Assembly: GCF_900215375.1 (NCBI RefSeq)
Contig: NZ_OBEF01000009.1
Span: 62,001 to 126,000, forward strand
Reading direction: 5' to 3'
Length of the DNA: 64,000 nucleotides
Source of the DNA: Enterobacter sp. CC120223-11
GTDB lineage: Bacteria > Pseudomonadota > Gammaproteobacteria > Enterobacterales > Enterobacteriaceae
Under the pieces are notes generated by a model. That model saw only the letters and a program-made list of their open reading frames with translations, was not told the origin of the DNA and searched no databases. This document shows positions 36,620 through 47,509 of the stretch, in pieces. Each line of letters starts with the position of its first letter. The stretch's first letter is position 1. The position numbers were made by a program, and so were the translations under genes.

Positions 36620-36708
36620 AGAAACCGGTTTCAGTGCGATATTGTGTGCTGTGGCAATAACCTGCAAGCATTAAACCGCAACCGGTTTCATTTTCGTGAA
36701 CGGGTTCA
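36620..36708. promoter_or_regulatory. Cluster of LacI-family-type operators upstream of bglK
   Basis: A perfect 12-bp palindrome GAAACCGGTTTC lies at 36621-36632. A near copy GCAACCGGTTTC lies at 36678-36689, 57 bp away centre to centre. A third half-like palindrome TGAACGGGTTCA is at 36697-36708. The first two match the TGAAACCGGTTTCA operator of E. coli AscG, a LacI-family repressor of beta-glucoside genes. No LacI-family gene is in the window. Confidence 0.7.
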
Positions 36709-36774
36709 AATTTGCGCCCGGAACCGCCCCTGGCGTGTAAATTTTCGTCAGCAAAAGATATCCCTCGCTCAGGC

Positions 36775-36803
36775 TCGCAAACGTTTGCTTAGGCTGTTAG
36801 AAT
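36775..36803 (+). promoter_or_regulatory. PurR box and -10 of purMN
   Basis: TCGCAAACGTTTGCTT (36775-36790) matches the core of the PurR consensus, and TAGAAT (36798-36803) is a plausible -10. The operator covers the -35 area, consistent with repression by PurR. Confidence 0.87.
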
Positions 36804-36824
36804 GGCGCCGATTTTATTTGCTAA

Positions 36825-37882
<1,058 letters not shown>

Positions 37883-37883
<1 letters not shown>

Positions 37884-38524
37884 TGAAAAACATTGTGGTG
37901 CTGATTTCCGGCAACGGAAGCAACTTGCAGGCGATTATCGATGCCTGCAAGCAGAAGAAAATCAACGGCACCCTGCGTGCAGTGTTCAGCAATAAGGCCG
38001 ACGCGTTCGGCCTGGAACGCGCCCGTGAAGCGGAGATCCCGGCTCATGCGCTCTCCGCCAGTCAGTTTTCCAGCCGCGAAGCCTTTGATCGCGAGCTGAT
38101 GCAGGAAATTGATGCTTATGCACCCGACGTGGTGGTGCTGGCGGGCTATATGCGCATTCTCAGCCCGGCGTTCGTCGCACACTATCAGGGACGTTTGCTG
38201 AACATTCACCCTTCCCTGCTGCCGAAATATCCGGGCCTCAACACTCACCGTCAGGTGCTGGACAATGGCGACGAAGAGCACGGTACCTCTGTGCATTTCG
38301 TGACCGACGAGCTGGACGGCGGCCCTGTTATCCTTCAGGCCAAAGTGCCGGTCTTCGCCGGTGACACGGAAGAAGAAATTACTGACCGGGTGCAGCATCA
38401 GGAGCACGCCATTTATCCCCTGGTCGTCAGCTGGTTTGTTGACGGTCGTCTGGAGATGAAAGGCAACAGCGCCTTGCTCGACGGCGTTCAACTGCCGGCT
38501 CAGGGCTACGCTTCCGAAGAGTAA
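37883..38524 (+). CDS. purN: Phosphoribosylglycinamide formyltransferase 1
   Basis: PurN transfers a formyl group from 10-formyl-THF to GAR. The 213-residue protein opens M-K-N-I-V-V-L-I-S-G-N-G-S-N-L-Q (phosphate loop). It carries the catalytic set Asn, His and Asp: N-I-H-P-S-L-L-P near residue 106 and the late V-H-F-V-T-D-E-L-D-G-G-P block. It is cytosolic. It overlaps purM by one base and ends before a REP hairpin that may stop transcription. Confidence 0.98.
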
Positions 38525-38530
38525 TTTATT

Positions 38531-38556
38531 GTCGGGTGGCGCTCCGCTTACCCGAC
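38531..38556. repeat. Single REP element after purN
   Basis: GTCGGGT and ACCCGAC form a 7-bp stem around a GC-rich centre, the form of an enterobacterial REP unit, 7 bases after the purN stop. Confidence 0.7.
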
Positions 38557-38603
38557 CTCTCCTTCACATCCCAACCTCCTAATATCCCCTGAGAAAAAAT
38601 TTA

Positions 38604-38623
38604 CTGTCATACTTTTCTGGCAC
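38604..38623 (+). promoter_or_regulatory. Weak Pho-box-like site upstream of ppk
   Basis: CTGTCAT (38604-38610) is followed by CTGGCAC (38617-38623). These resemble the two halves of a PhoB box (CTGTCAT-N4-CTGTCAC), but the spacing is 6 rather than 4 bases. Control of ppk by phosphate is plausible, but this site is only suggestive. Confidence 0.3.
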
Positions 38624-38697
38624 AGTTGGACATAACAGGTCAAAGCTCGCCATAATGTGAGAGCTGTCCGCGTCAATCAACCGGAGTGTGAGAAGTA

Positions 38698-40758
38698 ATG
38701 GGTCAGGATAAGCTTTATATCGAAAAAGAACTGAGCTGGTTGTCGTTTAACGAGCGCGTTCTTCAGGAAGCGGCGGATAAAAGCAACCCGTTGATAGAAC
38801 GTATGCGGTTTTTGGGGATCTACTCCAATAACCTGGATGAGTTCTACAAGGTGCGTTTTGCCGAACTCAAGCGCCGCATTATTATCAGTGAAGAACAAGG
38901 CATTACCGCTCATTCCCGTCATTTACTCGGCAAAATTCAGGCCCGAGTGCTGAAGGCCGATCAGGAGTTCGACAGCCTTTATAATGAGCTGCTGCTGGAA
39001 ATGGCCCGCAACCAGATCTTCCTGATTAACGAACGCCAGCTCTCGGTCAACCAGCAAGGCTGGTTACGTCACTACTTCAAACACTATCTTCGCCAGCACA
39101 TCACGCCGATCCTCATTAACCGTGAAACCGATCTGGTGTCGTTCCTGAAGGACGATTACACCTATCTGGCCGTGGAGATTATTCGCGGCGAAGAAATCAG
39201 CTACGCGCTATTGGAAATTCCGTCGGACAAGGTGCCGCGCTTTGTGAACCTGCCGCCGGAAACCCCGCGCCGCCGCAAGCCGATGATCCTGCTGGATAAC
39301 ATTCTGCGCTATTGCCTCGACGATATCTTTAAAGGCTTCTTTGATTACGACGCGCTGAACGCCTACTCGATGAAAATGACCCGTGATGCCGAGTACGACC
39401 TGGTGCACGAGATGGAATCGAGCCTGATGGAGCTGATGTCTTCGAGCCTCAAGCAGCGTCTGACCGCCGAACCGGTGCGCTTTGTTTATCAGCGCGACAT
39501 GCCGGACGCGATGGTCGAAATGCTGCGTAATAAATTTGCCATCACCCGCTATGACTCCATCGTGCCGGGCGGGCGCTACCACAACTTTAAAGACTTTATC
39601 GGCTTCCCGAACGTCGGCAAAGCAAACCTGGTGAACAAGCCGCTGCCGCGCCTGCGTCATATCTGGTTTGATAAATTCCGCAACGGCTTCGACGCCATCC
39701 GCGAACGCGACGTGCTGCTCTACTACCCGTACCACACCTTCGAGCACGTGCTGGAACTGCTGCGTCAGGCATCGTTTGACCCGAGCGTGCTGGCCATCAA
39801 AATCAATATTTACCGCGTGGCGAAAGACTCCCGCATTATTGATTCGATGATCCACGCCGCCCATAACGGTAAGAAAGTCTCCGTGGTGGTTGAACTGCAG
39901 GCGCGCTTCGATGAAGAGGCCAACATCCATTGGGCGAAGCGGCTGACGGAAGCGGGCGTGCACGTTATCTTCTCCGCGCCGGGCCTGAAAATTCACGCCA
40001 AGCTGTTCCTGATTTCCCGTAAAGAAGGCGATGACGTGGTGCGCTACGCGCATATCGGCACCGGCAACTTTAACGAGAAGACCGCCCGTATCTACACAGA
40101 CTACTCGCTGCTGACCGCCGACGCGCGCATCACCAACGAAGTACGTCGGGTGTTTAACTTCATCGAGAATCCGTATCGCCCGGTGAATTTCGATTATCTG
40201 ATGGTGTCGCCGCAGAACTCGCGTCGCCTGTTGTACGAGATGATCGACAACGAAATTGCCAACGCCCAGAAAGGGTTGCCGTCGGGCATTACGCTGAAGC
40301 TGAACAACCTGGTCGACAAAGGCCTGGTGGACAGGCTCTATGCGGCCTCTGGCTCTGGCGTGCCGGTAAACCTGCTGATTCGCGGCATGTGTTCTCTTAT
40401 TCCGCAGTTGGAAGGCATCAGCGAAAATATTAACGTCATCAGCATCGTTGACCGTTACCTGGAGCACGATCGGATCTATATTTTCGAAGATGGTGGCAAT
40501 AAAAAAGTGTGGCTGTCTTCCGCCGACTGGATGACGCGCAACATTGATTACCGTATCGAAGTCGCAACGCCGCTGCTCGATCCACGCCTGAAGCAACAGG
40601 TTCTGGACATCATCGATCTGCTGCTCAGCGACACCGTGAAAGCCCGTTTTATCGACAAAGAACTGAGTAATCGCTATGTGCCCCGCGGCAACCGCCGCAA
40701 AGTCCGGGCCCAGCTGGCGATTTACGACTATATCAAAACCCTAGAGCAACCTGACTAA
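38698..40758 (+). CDS. ppk: Polyphosphate kinase 1
   Basis: Ppk1 reversibly polymerises the terminal phosphate of ATP into inorganic polyphosphate and is membrane-associated in E. coli. The 686-residue protein is close in length to E. coli Ppk (688). The autophosphorylated histidine lies in L-K-I-H-A-K-L-F-L near residue 433, followed by [15 protein letters not shown]. The second conserved histidine is in [10 protein letters not shown]. The N-terminal E-L-S-W-L-S-F-N-x-R-V-L-x-E-A motif is typical. It is followed after 3 bases by ppx, so synthesis and breakdown of polyphosphate are encoded together. Confidence 0.98.
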   Translation: MGQDKLYIEKELSWLSFNERVLQEAADKSNPLIERMRFLGIYSNNLDEFYKVRFAELKRRIIISEEQGITAHSRHLLGKIQARVLKADQEFDSLYNELLLEMARNQIFLINERQLSVNQQGWLRHYFKHYLRQHITPILINRETDLVSFLKDDYTYLAVEIIRGEEISYALLEIPSDKVPRFVNLPPETPRRRKPMILLDNILRYCLDDIFKGFFDYDALNAYSMKMTRDAEYDLVHEMESSLMELMSSSLKQRLTAEPVRFVYQRDMPDAMVEMLRNKFAITRYDSIVPGGRYHNFKDFIGFPNVGKANLVNKPLPRLRHIWFDKFRNGFDAIRERDVLLYYPYHTFEHVLELLRQASFDPSVLAIKINIYRVAKDSRIIDSMIHAAHNGKKVSVVVELQARFDEEANIHWAKRLTEAGVHVIFSAPGLKIHAKLFLISRKEGDDVVRYAHIGTGNFNEKTARIYTDYSLLTADARITNEVRRVFNFIENPYRPVNFDYLMVSPQNSRRLLYEMIDNEIANAQKGLPSGITLKLNNLVDKGLVDRLYAASGSGVPVNLLIRGMCSLIPQLEGISENINVISIVDRYLEHDRIYIFEDGGNKKVWLSSADWMTRNIDYRIEVATPLLDPRLKQQVLDIIDLLLSDTVKARFIDKELSNRYVPRGNRRKVRAQLAIYDYIKTLEQPD

Positions 40759-40761
40759 TCT

Positions 40762-42306
40762 ATGCCCATAAAAACCAAAACGTCACGCCCGCAGGAGATT
40801 GCTGCGGTCGACCTGGGATCGAACAGTTTTCATATGGTGATCGCGCGCGTCGTCGACGGTGCGCTGCAGATTATTGGCCGCCTGAAACAGCGCGTCCATC
40901 TGGCCGACGGCCTGAATGAAAACAACATGCTCAGTGAAGAAGCGATGGAACGCGGCCTGAATTGTCTGTCACTGTTTGCCGAGCGCCTTCAGGGGTTCTC
41001 ACCGGCGAACGTGGTTATCGTCGGCACCCATACGCTGCGCCAGGCGCTGAACGCGCCGGAGTTTCTCAAGCGGGCCGAAAAGGTTATCCCCTACCCGATT
41101 GAAATCATTTCGGGGAACGAAGAAGCGCGCCTGATCTTTATGGGCGTGGAGCACACGCAGCCGGAAAAAGGCCGCAAGCTGGTGATTGATATCGGCGGCG
41201 GCTCGACGGAGCTGGTGATTGGCGAAGACTTCACGCCGCAGCTGGTAGAAAGCCGCCGCATGGGCTGCGTCAGCTTCGCCCAGATGTTCTTCCCGGGCGG
41301 CGCTATCAGCAGAGAGAACTTCCAGCGTGCCCGTCTCGCGGCGGTTCAGAAGCTGGAGACGCTCTCCTGGCAGTACCGCATTCAGGGCTGGAACGTGGCG
41401 ATGGGCGCATCCGGCACCATCAAGGCGGTGCATGAAGTGCTGGTCGAAATGGGCGAGAAGGACGGCATTATCACCCCTGAGCGTCTGGAGATGCTGGTGG
41501 CCGAAGTGCTGAAGTTTAAAAACTTCAGCGCGCTCAGCCTGCCGGGGTTATCAGAAGATCGTCAGGCGGTCTTCATGCCTGGCCTCGCTATTCTGTGCGG
41601 CGTGTTCGATTCGCTGGCCATCAAAGAGCTACGCCTCTCTGACGGCGCACTGCGCGAAGGCGTGCTGTACGAAATGGAAGGCCGCTTCCGCCACGATGAT
41701 ATTCGCAGCCGCACCGCCGAGAGCCTGGCCAGCCAGTACAACGTTGACCGCGAACAGGCGCGCCGTGTGCTGGAAACCACGAACAGCATGTATGAACAGT
41801 GGGTGGAGCAGAACGCGAAGCAGGCGCATCCTCAGCTGGCCGCGCTGCTGAAGTGGTCGGCGATGCTGCATGAGGTTGGGTTGAATATCAACCACAGCGG
41901 AATGCATCGCCATTCGGCATACATTCTGCAAAACAGCGACCTGCCGGGCTTTAATCAGGAACAGCAGATGCTTATCGCCACGTTGGTTCGCTATCATCGC
42001 AAAGCGGTAAAGCTCGACGACCTGCCGCGCTTCACGCTGTTTAAGAAAAAGCAGTTCTTGCCGATGATCCAGCTGCTGCGCCTCGGCGTGCTGCTGAACA
42101 ACCAGCGACAGGCGACAACCACGCCGCCGACGTTGAAGCTCACCACCGAAGCCAATCACTGGACGCTGTGCTTCCCGCACGACTGGTTTAGCCAGAATGC
42201 GCTGGTGCTGCTCGACCTGGAAAAAGAGCAGCAGTACTGGCAGGCGGTCACCGGCTGGATGCTGAAAATTACCGAAGAAGAAGCCTCACCAGATATCGCG
42301 GCCTGA
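40762..42306 (+). CDS. ppx: Exopolyphosphatase
   Basis: Ppx removes terminal phosphates from long polyphosphate; the Ppx/GppA family also acts on pppGpp. The 514-residue length is near that of E. coli Ppx (513). The actin-like N-terminal domain carries [12 protein letters not shown], the catalytic-region E-E-A-R-L-I-F-M-G, and the phosphate loop I-G-G-G-S-T-E-L. The C-terminal half is HD-like ([12 protein letters not shown]). It is the second gene of the ppk-ppx operon. Its last 21 bases overlap the 3' end of the convergent pdeF gene. Confidence 0.98.
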   Translation: MPIKTKTSRPQEIAAVDLGSNSFHMVIARVVDGALQIIGRLKQRVHLADGLNENNMLSEEAMERGLNCLSLFAERLQGFSPANVVIVGTHTLRQALNAPEFLKRAEKVIPYPIEIISGNEEARLIFMGVEHTQPEKGRKLVIDIGGGSTELVIGEDFTPQLVESRRMGCVSFAQMFFPGGAISRENFQRARLAAVQKLETLSWQYRIQGWNVAMGASGTIKAVHEVLVEMGEKDGIITPERLEMLVAEVLKFKNFSALSLPGLSEDRQAVFMPGLAILCGVFDSLAIKELRLSDGALREGVLYEMEGRFRHDDIRSRTAESLASQYNVDREQARRVLETTNSMYEQWVEQNAKQAHPQLAALLKWSAMLHEVGLNINHSGMHRHSAYILQNSDLPGFNQEQQMLIATLVRYHRKAVKLDDLPRFTLFKKKQFLPMIQLLRLGVLLNNQRQATTTPPTLKLTTEANHWTLCFPHDWFSQNALVLLDLEKEQQYWQAVTGWMLKITEEEASPDIAA

Positions 42307-44541
42307 CGGCTGCGGTTCACTTCCTGCGGCAGCCAGGCCTTCTAAAGGTTCTGGCCTGCCGATATAAAAGCCCTGCACATAGTCAATGCCGAGCGCCATC
42401 ACCGCCTGATGCACCTCTTCCGATTCCACAAACTCTGCCACCACCTGCATGTTCTTCATTCGCGCCAGCTGACAAATGGAAGAGACTATCTGGTAGTCCA
42501 GACTGCTCGAGAGCAGATTCTGGATAAAGCCTCCATCAATCTTCAGGATATCGGCACTCACTTTTTTCAGCCGCGCATAGCTGGCGTAGCCGGCACCGAA
42601 ATCATCAATGGCAATCCGACAACCGAGCGTCTGGAGCTGCTCCATATTTTGCATCGCCTGCTCAGGGTGGTTCAGCGACTGCGTTTCGGTTATCTCAAAC
42701 ACCAGTTGCCAGCCCTGAATATTATAACGCAGGAGCAGGCCAGCGACCGTTTTGGCGAACTGCGAACCGCAGGCCGAAGCAGATGAAATATTGATCGACA
42801 AACGCAGACCCGGCAGCGTTTCGCGACAGCTGTCCATAAAGATAAGCGTATGCTCCAGCACCCACAGATCGATCCGCGAAGAGAGACCAAACTCATGGGC
42901 CACGGGCAAGAAATCATCCGGGAAGATCAATTGATCGTTCTCACCCTGCATACGGAGCAGTACTTCATGATAATTGTCGCCACGGCTCCCAACGATCGGC
43001 TGGGCCATCAGGCAAAAGCCATCATGTTCCAGCGCCAGCTGCAGACGGTTCATCATGGTCACTTTATCTTTCAGCCGCTGCTGCAGGTGCACGGTATTAC
43101 GGTGCTGTAAATTCTCAGGAGAGCCCGTAATCAGAGAAGCATTCGCAATGGTGCTAAGCTCTCCCAGCAGCATCGGCAACTGCTGAACCGGGGAGCGGAC
43201 GTGGCAGTAGCTGACGCCAACGTTGGGCTGCAGCGGCATGCCGTCCCAAATAAAGCGGAATTTTTTGATAAGCGTATCGATGGCAGCAATGCGCGTCTCA
43301 TGGGCGTCCGTATTCAGGCGAATAACCAGATCGTGGCCGGAGAGCTGATAAATGCTTTCTCCCTCCAGGAGGGCAGACTCCACCCATTTCCCCAGATTTT
43401 GCTTGTACTGGATCCTCACCATCATGCCGTAGTGCCGCCCAAGCACTTCCAGCTCCGGAATGCGCAGGAAGCAAAGCACCGACCACGGCGTGGCTGAGAG
43501 CTTACGGCTCAGCGCCCACAGATTAGGCATCTGAACAACGGGGTCGATGTAGGCCATGCGCTTCACCCGGGCATGGATTCTGCGCTGCTGTGTGGCAAGC
43601 ATCGCCATATACATCACGATAAAGGAGAACACCAGATAGCTTGACGAAGTGATCGCCAGCTGGTTGCTGTAGCTCGGGTACAGAGGCAAGTAGCGATAAT
43701 AGAAGTGAATCGTCACAATGAGCACCAGCGTCCACACGATGGACATCAGGCGATAGCCAAAGCGCATTGCCCCCCACAGCATGACCGGCAGCAGCAGGGA
43801 AAGCGTGTAGTTAGTGGTAAAGATAGACGCGGCATTCGCATCCGGGATGAACAGCAATCCGGTTATCACCAATAAGATTAACAACCAGAATGCGATCTCC
43901 GTCTTCGAAGCTTTAGCGTCAATCTGCAGACGAAGCCGGGAGTAAAAAGAGCGTAAATATAACGGATTACGGATAGTCCTGATCGCCAGATAGCAAAGCG
44001 GAACGCCCGTTAAGCACCCCATCAGCATGGACTGATAGTTAATCAGACTGTGCAGCGTCATTGGCCCAGCGCCCGCCAGCGAAATACGGGCTGGAAGAAT
44101 GTTAAAAAAGACGCAGGCCAACAGCAGCAGCTGAAACAGCGTGGCGGGGAAAAATACCTGCCAGAACAGCCGCTGCGGCATCAGCCGCGTGCAGTCGTAG
44201 GCGATAGCGTGTCGGCGGGGGACAAACACCCGATAGCCGCCCCAGCTCAGGATAATCGGAATTAAAAAATGGAAGACGATAACGATACGCTCCGGCATCG
44301 ACATGTCATGCGCGATGATAAACCAGATGCCCAGCGCGATGCCGGGAAGTGCTTCCCAGCCAAAGAAAAGCATCATCGTCAGCAGGAATGCTAACGGGAG
44401 ATAGTAGAGCGAGACGATACCGCCATCGATACGCGCGAAGGTGTCCGCGCTGCGGGCGACAGGTAACAAGACCAGCGGCAGGATAAGCGGAAGTCCCCAC
44501 CATTTATCACGATTATTTTTATAAAACTCAGTAAGGTGCAT
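42286..44541 (-). CDS. pdeF: Cyclic-di-GMP phosphodiesterase PdeF (YfgF)
   Basis: PdeF degrades cyclic-di-GMP and in E. coli acts mainly without oxygen. The 751-residue protein has an N-terminal MASE1-type membrane domain of about eight to ten segments (to residue about 315). A degenerate GGDEF domain lacking the active G-G-D-E-F follows, then a C-terminal EAL domain. In the EAL domain E-V-L-L-R replaces E-A-L-L-R, while the metal-binding residues N-I-S-S-A, E-I-T-E-T, D-D-F-G-A-G, K-I-D-G-G-F and Q-G-F-Y-I-G are kept, so activity is expected. A class II FNR-type promoter lies upstream. The 3' end overlaps ppx on the other strand. Confidence 0.95.
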   Translation of the reverse strand: MHLTEFYKNNRDKWWGLPLILPLVLLPVARSADTFARIDGGIVSLYYLPLAFLLTMMLFFGWEALPGIALGIWFIIAHDMSMPERIVIVFHFLIPIILSWGGYRVFVPRRHAIAYDCTRLMPQRLFWQVFFPATLFQLLLLACVFFNILPARISLAGAGPMTLHSLINYQSMLMGCLTGVPLCYLAIRTIRNPLYLRSFYSRLRLQIDAKASKTEIAFWLLILLVITGLLFIPDANAASIFTTNYTLSLLLPVMLWGAMRFGYRLMSIVWTLVLIVTIHFYYRYLPLYPSYSNQLAITSSSYLVFSFIVMYMAMLATQQRRIHARVKRMAYIDPVVQMPNLWALSRKLSATPWSVLCFLRIPELEVLGRHYGMMVRIQYKQNLGKWVESALLEGESIYQLSGHDLVIRLNTDAHETRIAAIDTLIKKFRFIWDGMPLQPNVGVSYCHVRSPVQQLPMLLGELSTIANASLITGSPENLQHRNTVHLQQRLKDKVTMMNRLQLALEHDGFCLMAQPIVGSRGDNYHEVLLRMQGENDQLIFPDDFLPVAHEFGLSSRIDLWVLEHTLIFMDSCRETLPGLRLSINISSASACGSQFAKTVAGLLLRYNIQGWQLVFEITETQSLNHPEQAMQNMEQLQTLGCRIAIDDFGAGYASYARLKKVSADILKIDGGFIQNLLSSSLDYQIVSSICQLARMKNMQVVAEFVESEEVHQAVMALGIDYVQGFYIGRPEPLEGLAAAGSEPQPSGRDIW

Positions 44542-44853
44542 AGTTGCTCAACAGAGGACCCGATTCCCGATGGGCAAGTTCAGACAGGTTTCCAACCTGG
44601 TTTTGAATCCCCGAATAAATCGCAGCCTGGAATGGGGCAAGAGATTATAATCAGCAGCAGTGATGGCGATTTGACTTAAATCAAAATAAATAACGACGGG
44701 GGTGACGGCTTATTCAGCTGATTCTCTCATAAGCCTGTTGTGCCATTCCCACTTGATTTGCGCAATTTTCACCCAATTGTTAATTGACCCGGCTGCCCCG
44801 CTGTGCCTTAATATGCCTGTCGCCCAAATCGGGTATTTTTCAAGGAACCCTCC
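44542..44853. other. Divergent intergenic region between pdeF and yfgG
   Basis: This 312-base gap holds the FNR-type pdeF promoter (44644-44684) and a possible yfgG promoter. For yfgG, TTGACC is at 44784-44789 and TAATAT at 44809-44814, with 19-base spacing, a little long. A short hairpin, CAGGTTTCCAACCTG, lies in the pdeF leader near 44575. No gene is seen. Confidence 0.5.
44644..44684 (-). promoter_or_regulatory. FNR box and -10 of pdeF (class II layout)
   Basis: TTGATTTAAGTCAA (minus strand, 44671-44684) fits the FNR consensus TTGATNNNNATCAA with one mismatch. TATAAT follows (44644-44649). The centre-to-centre distance is about 31 bp, as expected when FNR binds around -41.5. E. coli pdeF is known to be induced anaerobically by FNR. 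Confidence 0.75.
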
Positions 44854-45054
44854 GTGAGCCAGGCAACACCAATGCGCAAACGACACCAGTTCAACAGCCG
44901 CATGACCCGGATCATCATTCTTATCAGCTTCCTCTTTTTCGTTGGCCGCTTTATCTATTCCTCCGTAGGTGCCTGGTATCATCATCAGGACAAGAAAGCC
45001 GCACAACAGTCAAGCCTGGTCACAGAATCTCAGCTGCGTGCAGAAAAAAACTAG
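44854..45054 (+). CDS. yfgG: YfgG family small membrane protein
   Basis: This 66-residue protein has one membrane segment (residues about 19-42: I-I-I-L-I-S-F-L-F-F-V-G-R-F-I-Y) after a basic N-terminus. It matches E. coli YfgG in the S-Q-A-T-P-M-R-K-R-H start and the S-S-V-G-A-W segment. E. coli YfgG (DUF2633) has been linked to nickel and cobalt stress; the mechanism is unknown. The start is a GTG at 44854 with AAGGA upstream at 8 bases. It is divergent from pdeF. Confidence 0.92.
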   Translation: MSQATPMRKRHQFNSRMTRIIILISFLFFVGRFIYSSVGAWYHHQDKKAAQQSSLVTESQLRAEKN

Positions 45055-45153
45055 CGCCCTGCATTCCTCGCTTCTTCCCTGAATTTGCATCCTGCGGCAA
45101 AACCTAGCACGATGAAGGTCAACCCGTAATGAGAAGCCAATACAGGGAAACGT

Positions 45154-46455
45154 ATGAAAAATGTTCTGAATACATTTCTGCCGCTCTATACCACTACCCT
45201 GCTGATGCTGCTCGGCTCTGGCCTGTTGACGACTTACATCTCTCTGCGCCTGGCCCACGACGAAGTGAGTGGCACGCTTATCGGGGCGATTACCGCCGCG
45301 AACTATCTCGGGCTGGTCATTGGCGGTAAAGTCGGTCACAACCTCATTGCCCGCGTTGGGCACATTCGCGCTTACGTCTCCTGTGCCGGGATTATCACCG
45401 CCTCAGTGGTGGGTCATGGCCTCACCGACTACATTCCCCTGTGGATTTTCCTGCGCCTGATTATCGGCCTGTGCATGATGTGTCAGTACATGGTGCTGGA
45501 AAGCTGGCTGAACGACCGGGCAGAATCCTCCCAGCGCGGGACCATCTTTGGGCTGTACATGGTCGCCACCTACCTCGGCCTTTGCGGCGGGCAGATAATC
45601 CTGATGGCCGCCGCCGGAACCGGCCCGTCAATGCTGCTGATTGTCGCACTCTGCTTTGCCCTGTGCCTGGTGCCGATCGCGCTCACCACTCGCACAACAG
45701 CCCAGCCGATGTCGCCTGCGCCGATGGAGCTTGGCTACTTTTTCAAAGCCATCCCGAAGCTGCTGGCCGCTACGCTGGTGATGGGGATGGCAGCAGGTGC
45801 GTTTTATGGCCTCGCGCCCGTATTCGCCATTTCCAAAGGGCTGAGCACGCAGCAGACAGGGCTGTTTATGGGCGTCACGATTTTCGCCGGCATGGTTTCG
45901 CAGTTTCCACTGAGCTGGCTGTCCGACCGCTATGACCGTCAGCACCTGCTGTTCTATACCGCGGTGCTGTTTGCGCTGGCATCGCTGCCGCTGTCCGTCC
46001 TGCCCCATCTGGGGTTTTACTGGCTGCTGGGTATGGCGTTCGTGTCCAGCATGGCGATGTTCTCGCTTTATCCGCTCGGCGTGGCGATTGCTAATGACGC
46101 GGTAGACCCGGAGCGGCGAGTGTCGCTCACCGCCTGTCTGCTGATGGCCTTCGGCGTTGGGGCCTGCGTGGGGCCGCTTATCACCGGCGCCGTGATGCAA
46201 CCCTTTGGCGGCAACGTGCTCTACTTCTGCTTTACGCTTTGCGGCGTCACCATCGGCGCAATCAGCTGGATCAGAAAGCGCAAGCCCGAAATTATCGTCG
46301 ACGCACCGCTGCCGCACGTGGTGATGCCAGACAGCCTGACCTCTTCCCCGCTGGCGGTGGCGCTCAACCCTGGGCTCGACGAAGAGGTGATTCAGGAGGT
46401 CATGGTGGACACACCGGCAGAACCTTCGACAGAGGAGAGCGAAGCCGCGCGGTAA
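45154..46455 (+). CDS. MFS transporter, YcaD-like
   Basis: This 433-residue inner-membrane protein has twelve hydrophobic segments and a hydrophilic, acidic C-terminal tail of about 55 residues (E-E-V-I-Q-E-V and following). The overall pattern, including V-L-E-S-W-L-N-D-R near residue 112 and L-Y-P-L-G-V-A-I-A in the second half, resembles the YcaD subgroup of MFS exporters. The ATG follows AGGGAAA at good spacing. It sits where E. coli has yfgH and yfgI. The substrate is unknown. The long charged tail is unusual for the subgroup. Confidence 0.82.
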   Translation: MKNVLNTFLPLYTTTLLMLLGSGLLTTYISLRLAHDEVSGTLIGAITAANYLGLVIGGKVGHNLIARVGHIRAYVSCAGIITASVVGHGLTDYIPLWIFLRLIIGLCMMCQYMVLESWLNDRAESSQRGTIFGLYMVATYLGLCGGQIILMAAAGTGPSMLLIVALCFALCLVPIALTTRTTAQPMSPAPMELGYFFKAIPKLLAATLVMGMAAGAFYGLAPVFAISKGLSTQQTGLFMGVTIFAGMVSQFPLSWLSDRYDRQHLLFYTAVLFALASLPLSVLPHLGFYWLLGMAFVSSMAMFSLYPLGVAIANDAVDPERRVSLTACLLMAFGVGACVGPLITGAVMQPFGGNVLYFCFTLCGVTIGAISWIRKRKPEIIVDAPLPHVVMPDSLTSSPLAVALNPGLDEEVIQEVMVDTPAEPSTEESEAAR

Positions 46456-46478
46456 TCTGGCAGGTGAACGGGGCCAGT

Positions 46479-47408
46479 TCAGGCCCCCGATTGTTCTGCG
46501 GCCAGCGTCTCTTTCTCTTTTTTGCGTGAATGCCCCGAGCAAAGGGCTATTCCAGCCACAATCAGCAGCGTGCTGACAAGATGGAAAGGATGCAGCGTGA
46601 CGTGAAGAAACAGCACGCTCAGCAATCCGCCACTCAGCGGGATCAGGTGAGAGTAAACTTCGCCCCGCGTCGCGCCGATAGCATCGATCCCTTTGTTCCA
46701 CAGCAGATAAGAGAGCCAGGACGGGAAGACGACCAGATACGCAAGGCCCGCTATAAATTCAGGTGTCGTATAGGCCGTTACGGAAGGTATTCCGTCTTTG
46801 ACCAGCGCGTAGGCTAACACCGGAAGTAAAACCACCGCCCCGATACTGGCGCTGACGGCGACAAACGCATTGCCTTTCACCTCACGCGGTTTTATCCGCA
46901 GAAACGCGCAGTAGATAGCCCAACTGGCCGCCGACCCCATGGTCCAAAGATCGCCCCGGCTCAGGTTTTTCAGGGTATCGAGGTGCCACAAATCACCCTG
47001 CATAATCAGCCACAGCACGCCGAAGGAGCTCAGCACCACTCCGGCAATGTTGTTCCGGGATATCGTTTCTTTAAATACCAGCCGATTAATAAGCAACACC
47101 AGCACCGGCGTGGTGGATAAATATATCGCCGCATTTAACGATGAGGTGTATTGCAAACCAATGTACAGCGTAACGGGAAATAAAACCTGACCAAATAAAG
47201 CTAAAAAAAGGATAACCGGAAAGCATCTCTTCATCGCTCCCCACTGCGCTCTGACCTGCCTGAAATAGAGAACCATCAGCAGCATCGCCGTCAGAATCCA
47301 GCGAAAAGAGGATAATAAAAGCGGGTCGGCATGAGAGACAAGTATATGGCCCACGACATAATTTCCGCCCCAGAAACAGGCGGCAAGGCTGAGCAGTAAA
47401 TAAGGCAT
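46479..47408 (-). CDS. EamA/DMT family transporter
   Basis: This 309-residue protein has ten hydrophobic segments forming two EamA repeats. The first starts L-A-A-C-F-W-G-G-N-Y-V-V-G and the second is recognisable from W-A-I-Y-C-A-F-L-R. Such drug/metabolite transporters usually export amino acids or related metabolites. The ATG follows AGGA at 7 bases. It is divergent from a LysR gene, its probable regulator, and converges on the MFS gene with 23 bases between the stops. The substrate is not readable from sequence. Confidence 0.87.
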   Translation of the reverse strand: MPYLLLSLAACFWGGNYVVGHILVSHADPLLLSSFRWILTAMLLMVLYFRQVRAQWGAMKRCFPVILFLALFGQVLFPVTLYIGLQYTSSLNAAIYLSTTPVLVLLINRLVFKETISRNNIAGVVLSSFGVLWLIMQGDLWHLDTLKNLSRGDLWTMGSAASWAIYCAFLRIKPREVKGNAFVAVSASIGAVVLLPVLAYALVKDGIPSVTAYTTPEFIAGLAYLVVFPSWLSYLLWNKGIDAIGATRGEVYSHLIPLSGGLLSVLFLHVTLHPFHLVSTLLIVAGIALCSGHSRKKEKETLAAEQSGA

Positions 47409-47509
47409 AAGCTGTCCTGAAATAACGATAACGGGATAGGAAGAAGGTTATCGCCAGCACAATCGAGATGCTAATATAATGTTTTACCCATCCGGTATCG
47501 TTTTAAACT

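Noticed and set aside
38604-38623. A firm PhoB box upstream of ppk
   Set aside because: The two halves are spaced 6 rather than 4 bases apart, so it is listed only as a weak site.
39208-40596. Open frame of 462 codons antisense to ppk
   Set aside because: It is a shadow of the ppk reading frame and shows no independent evidence of coding.
44784-45107. 107-codon frame overlapping yfgG
   Set aside because: yfgG in another frame is clearly the real gene. This one covers the promoter and shows no family resemblance.
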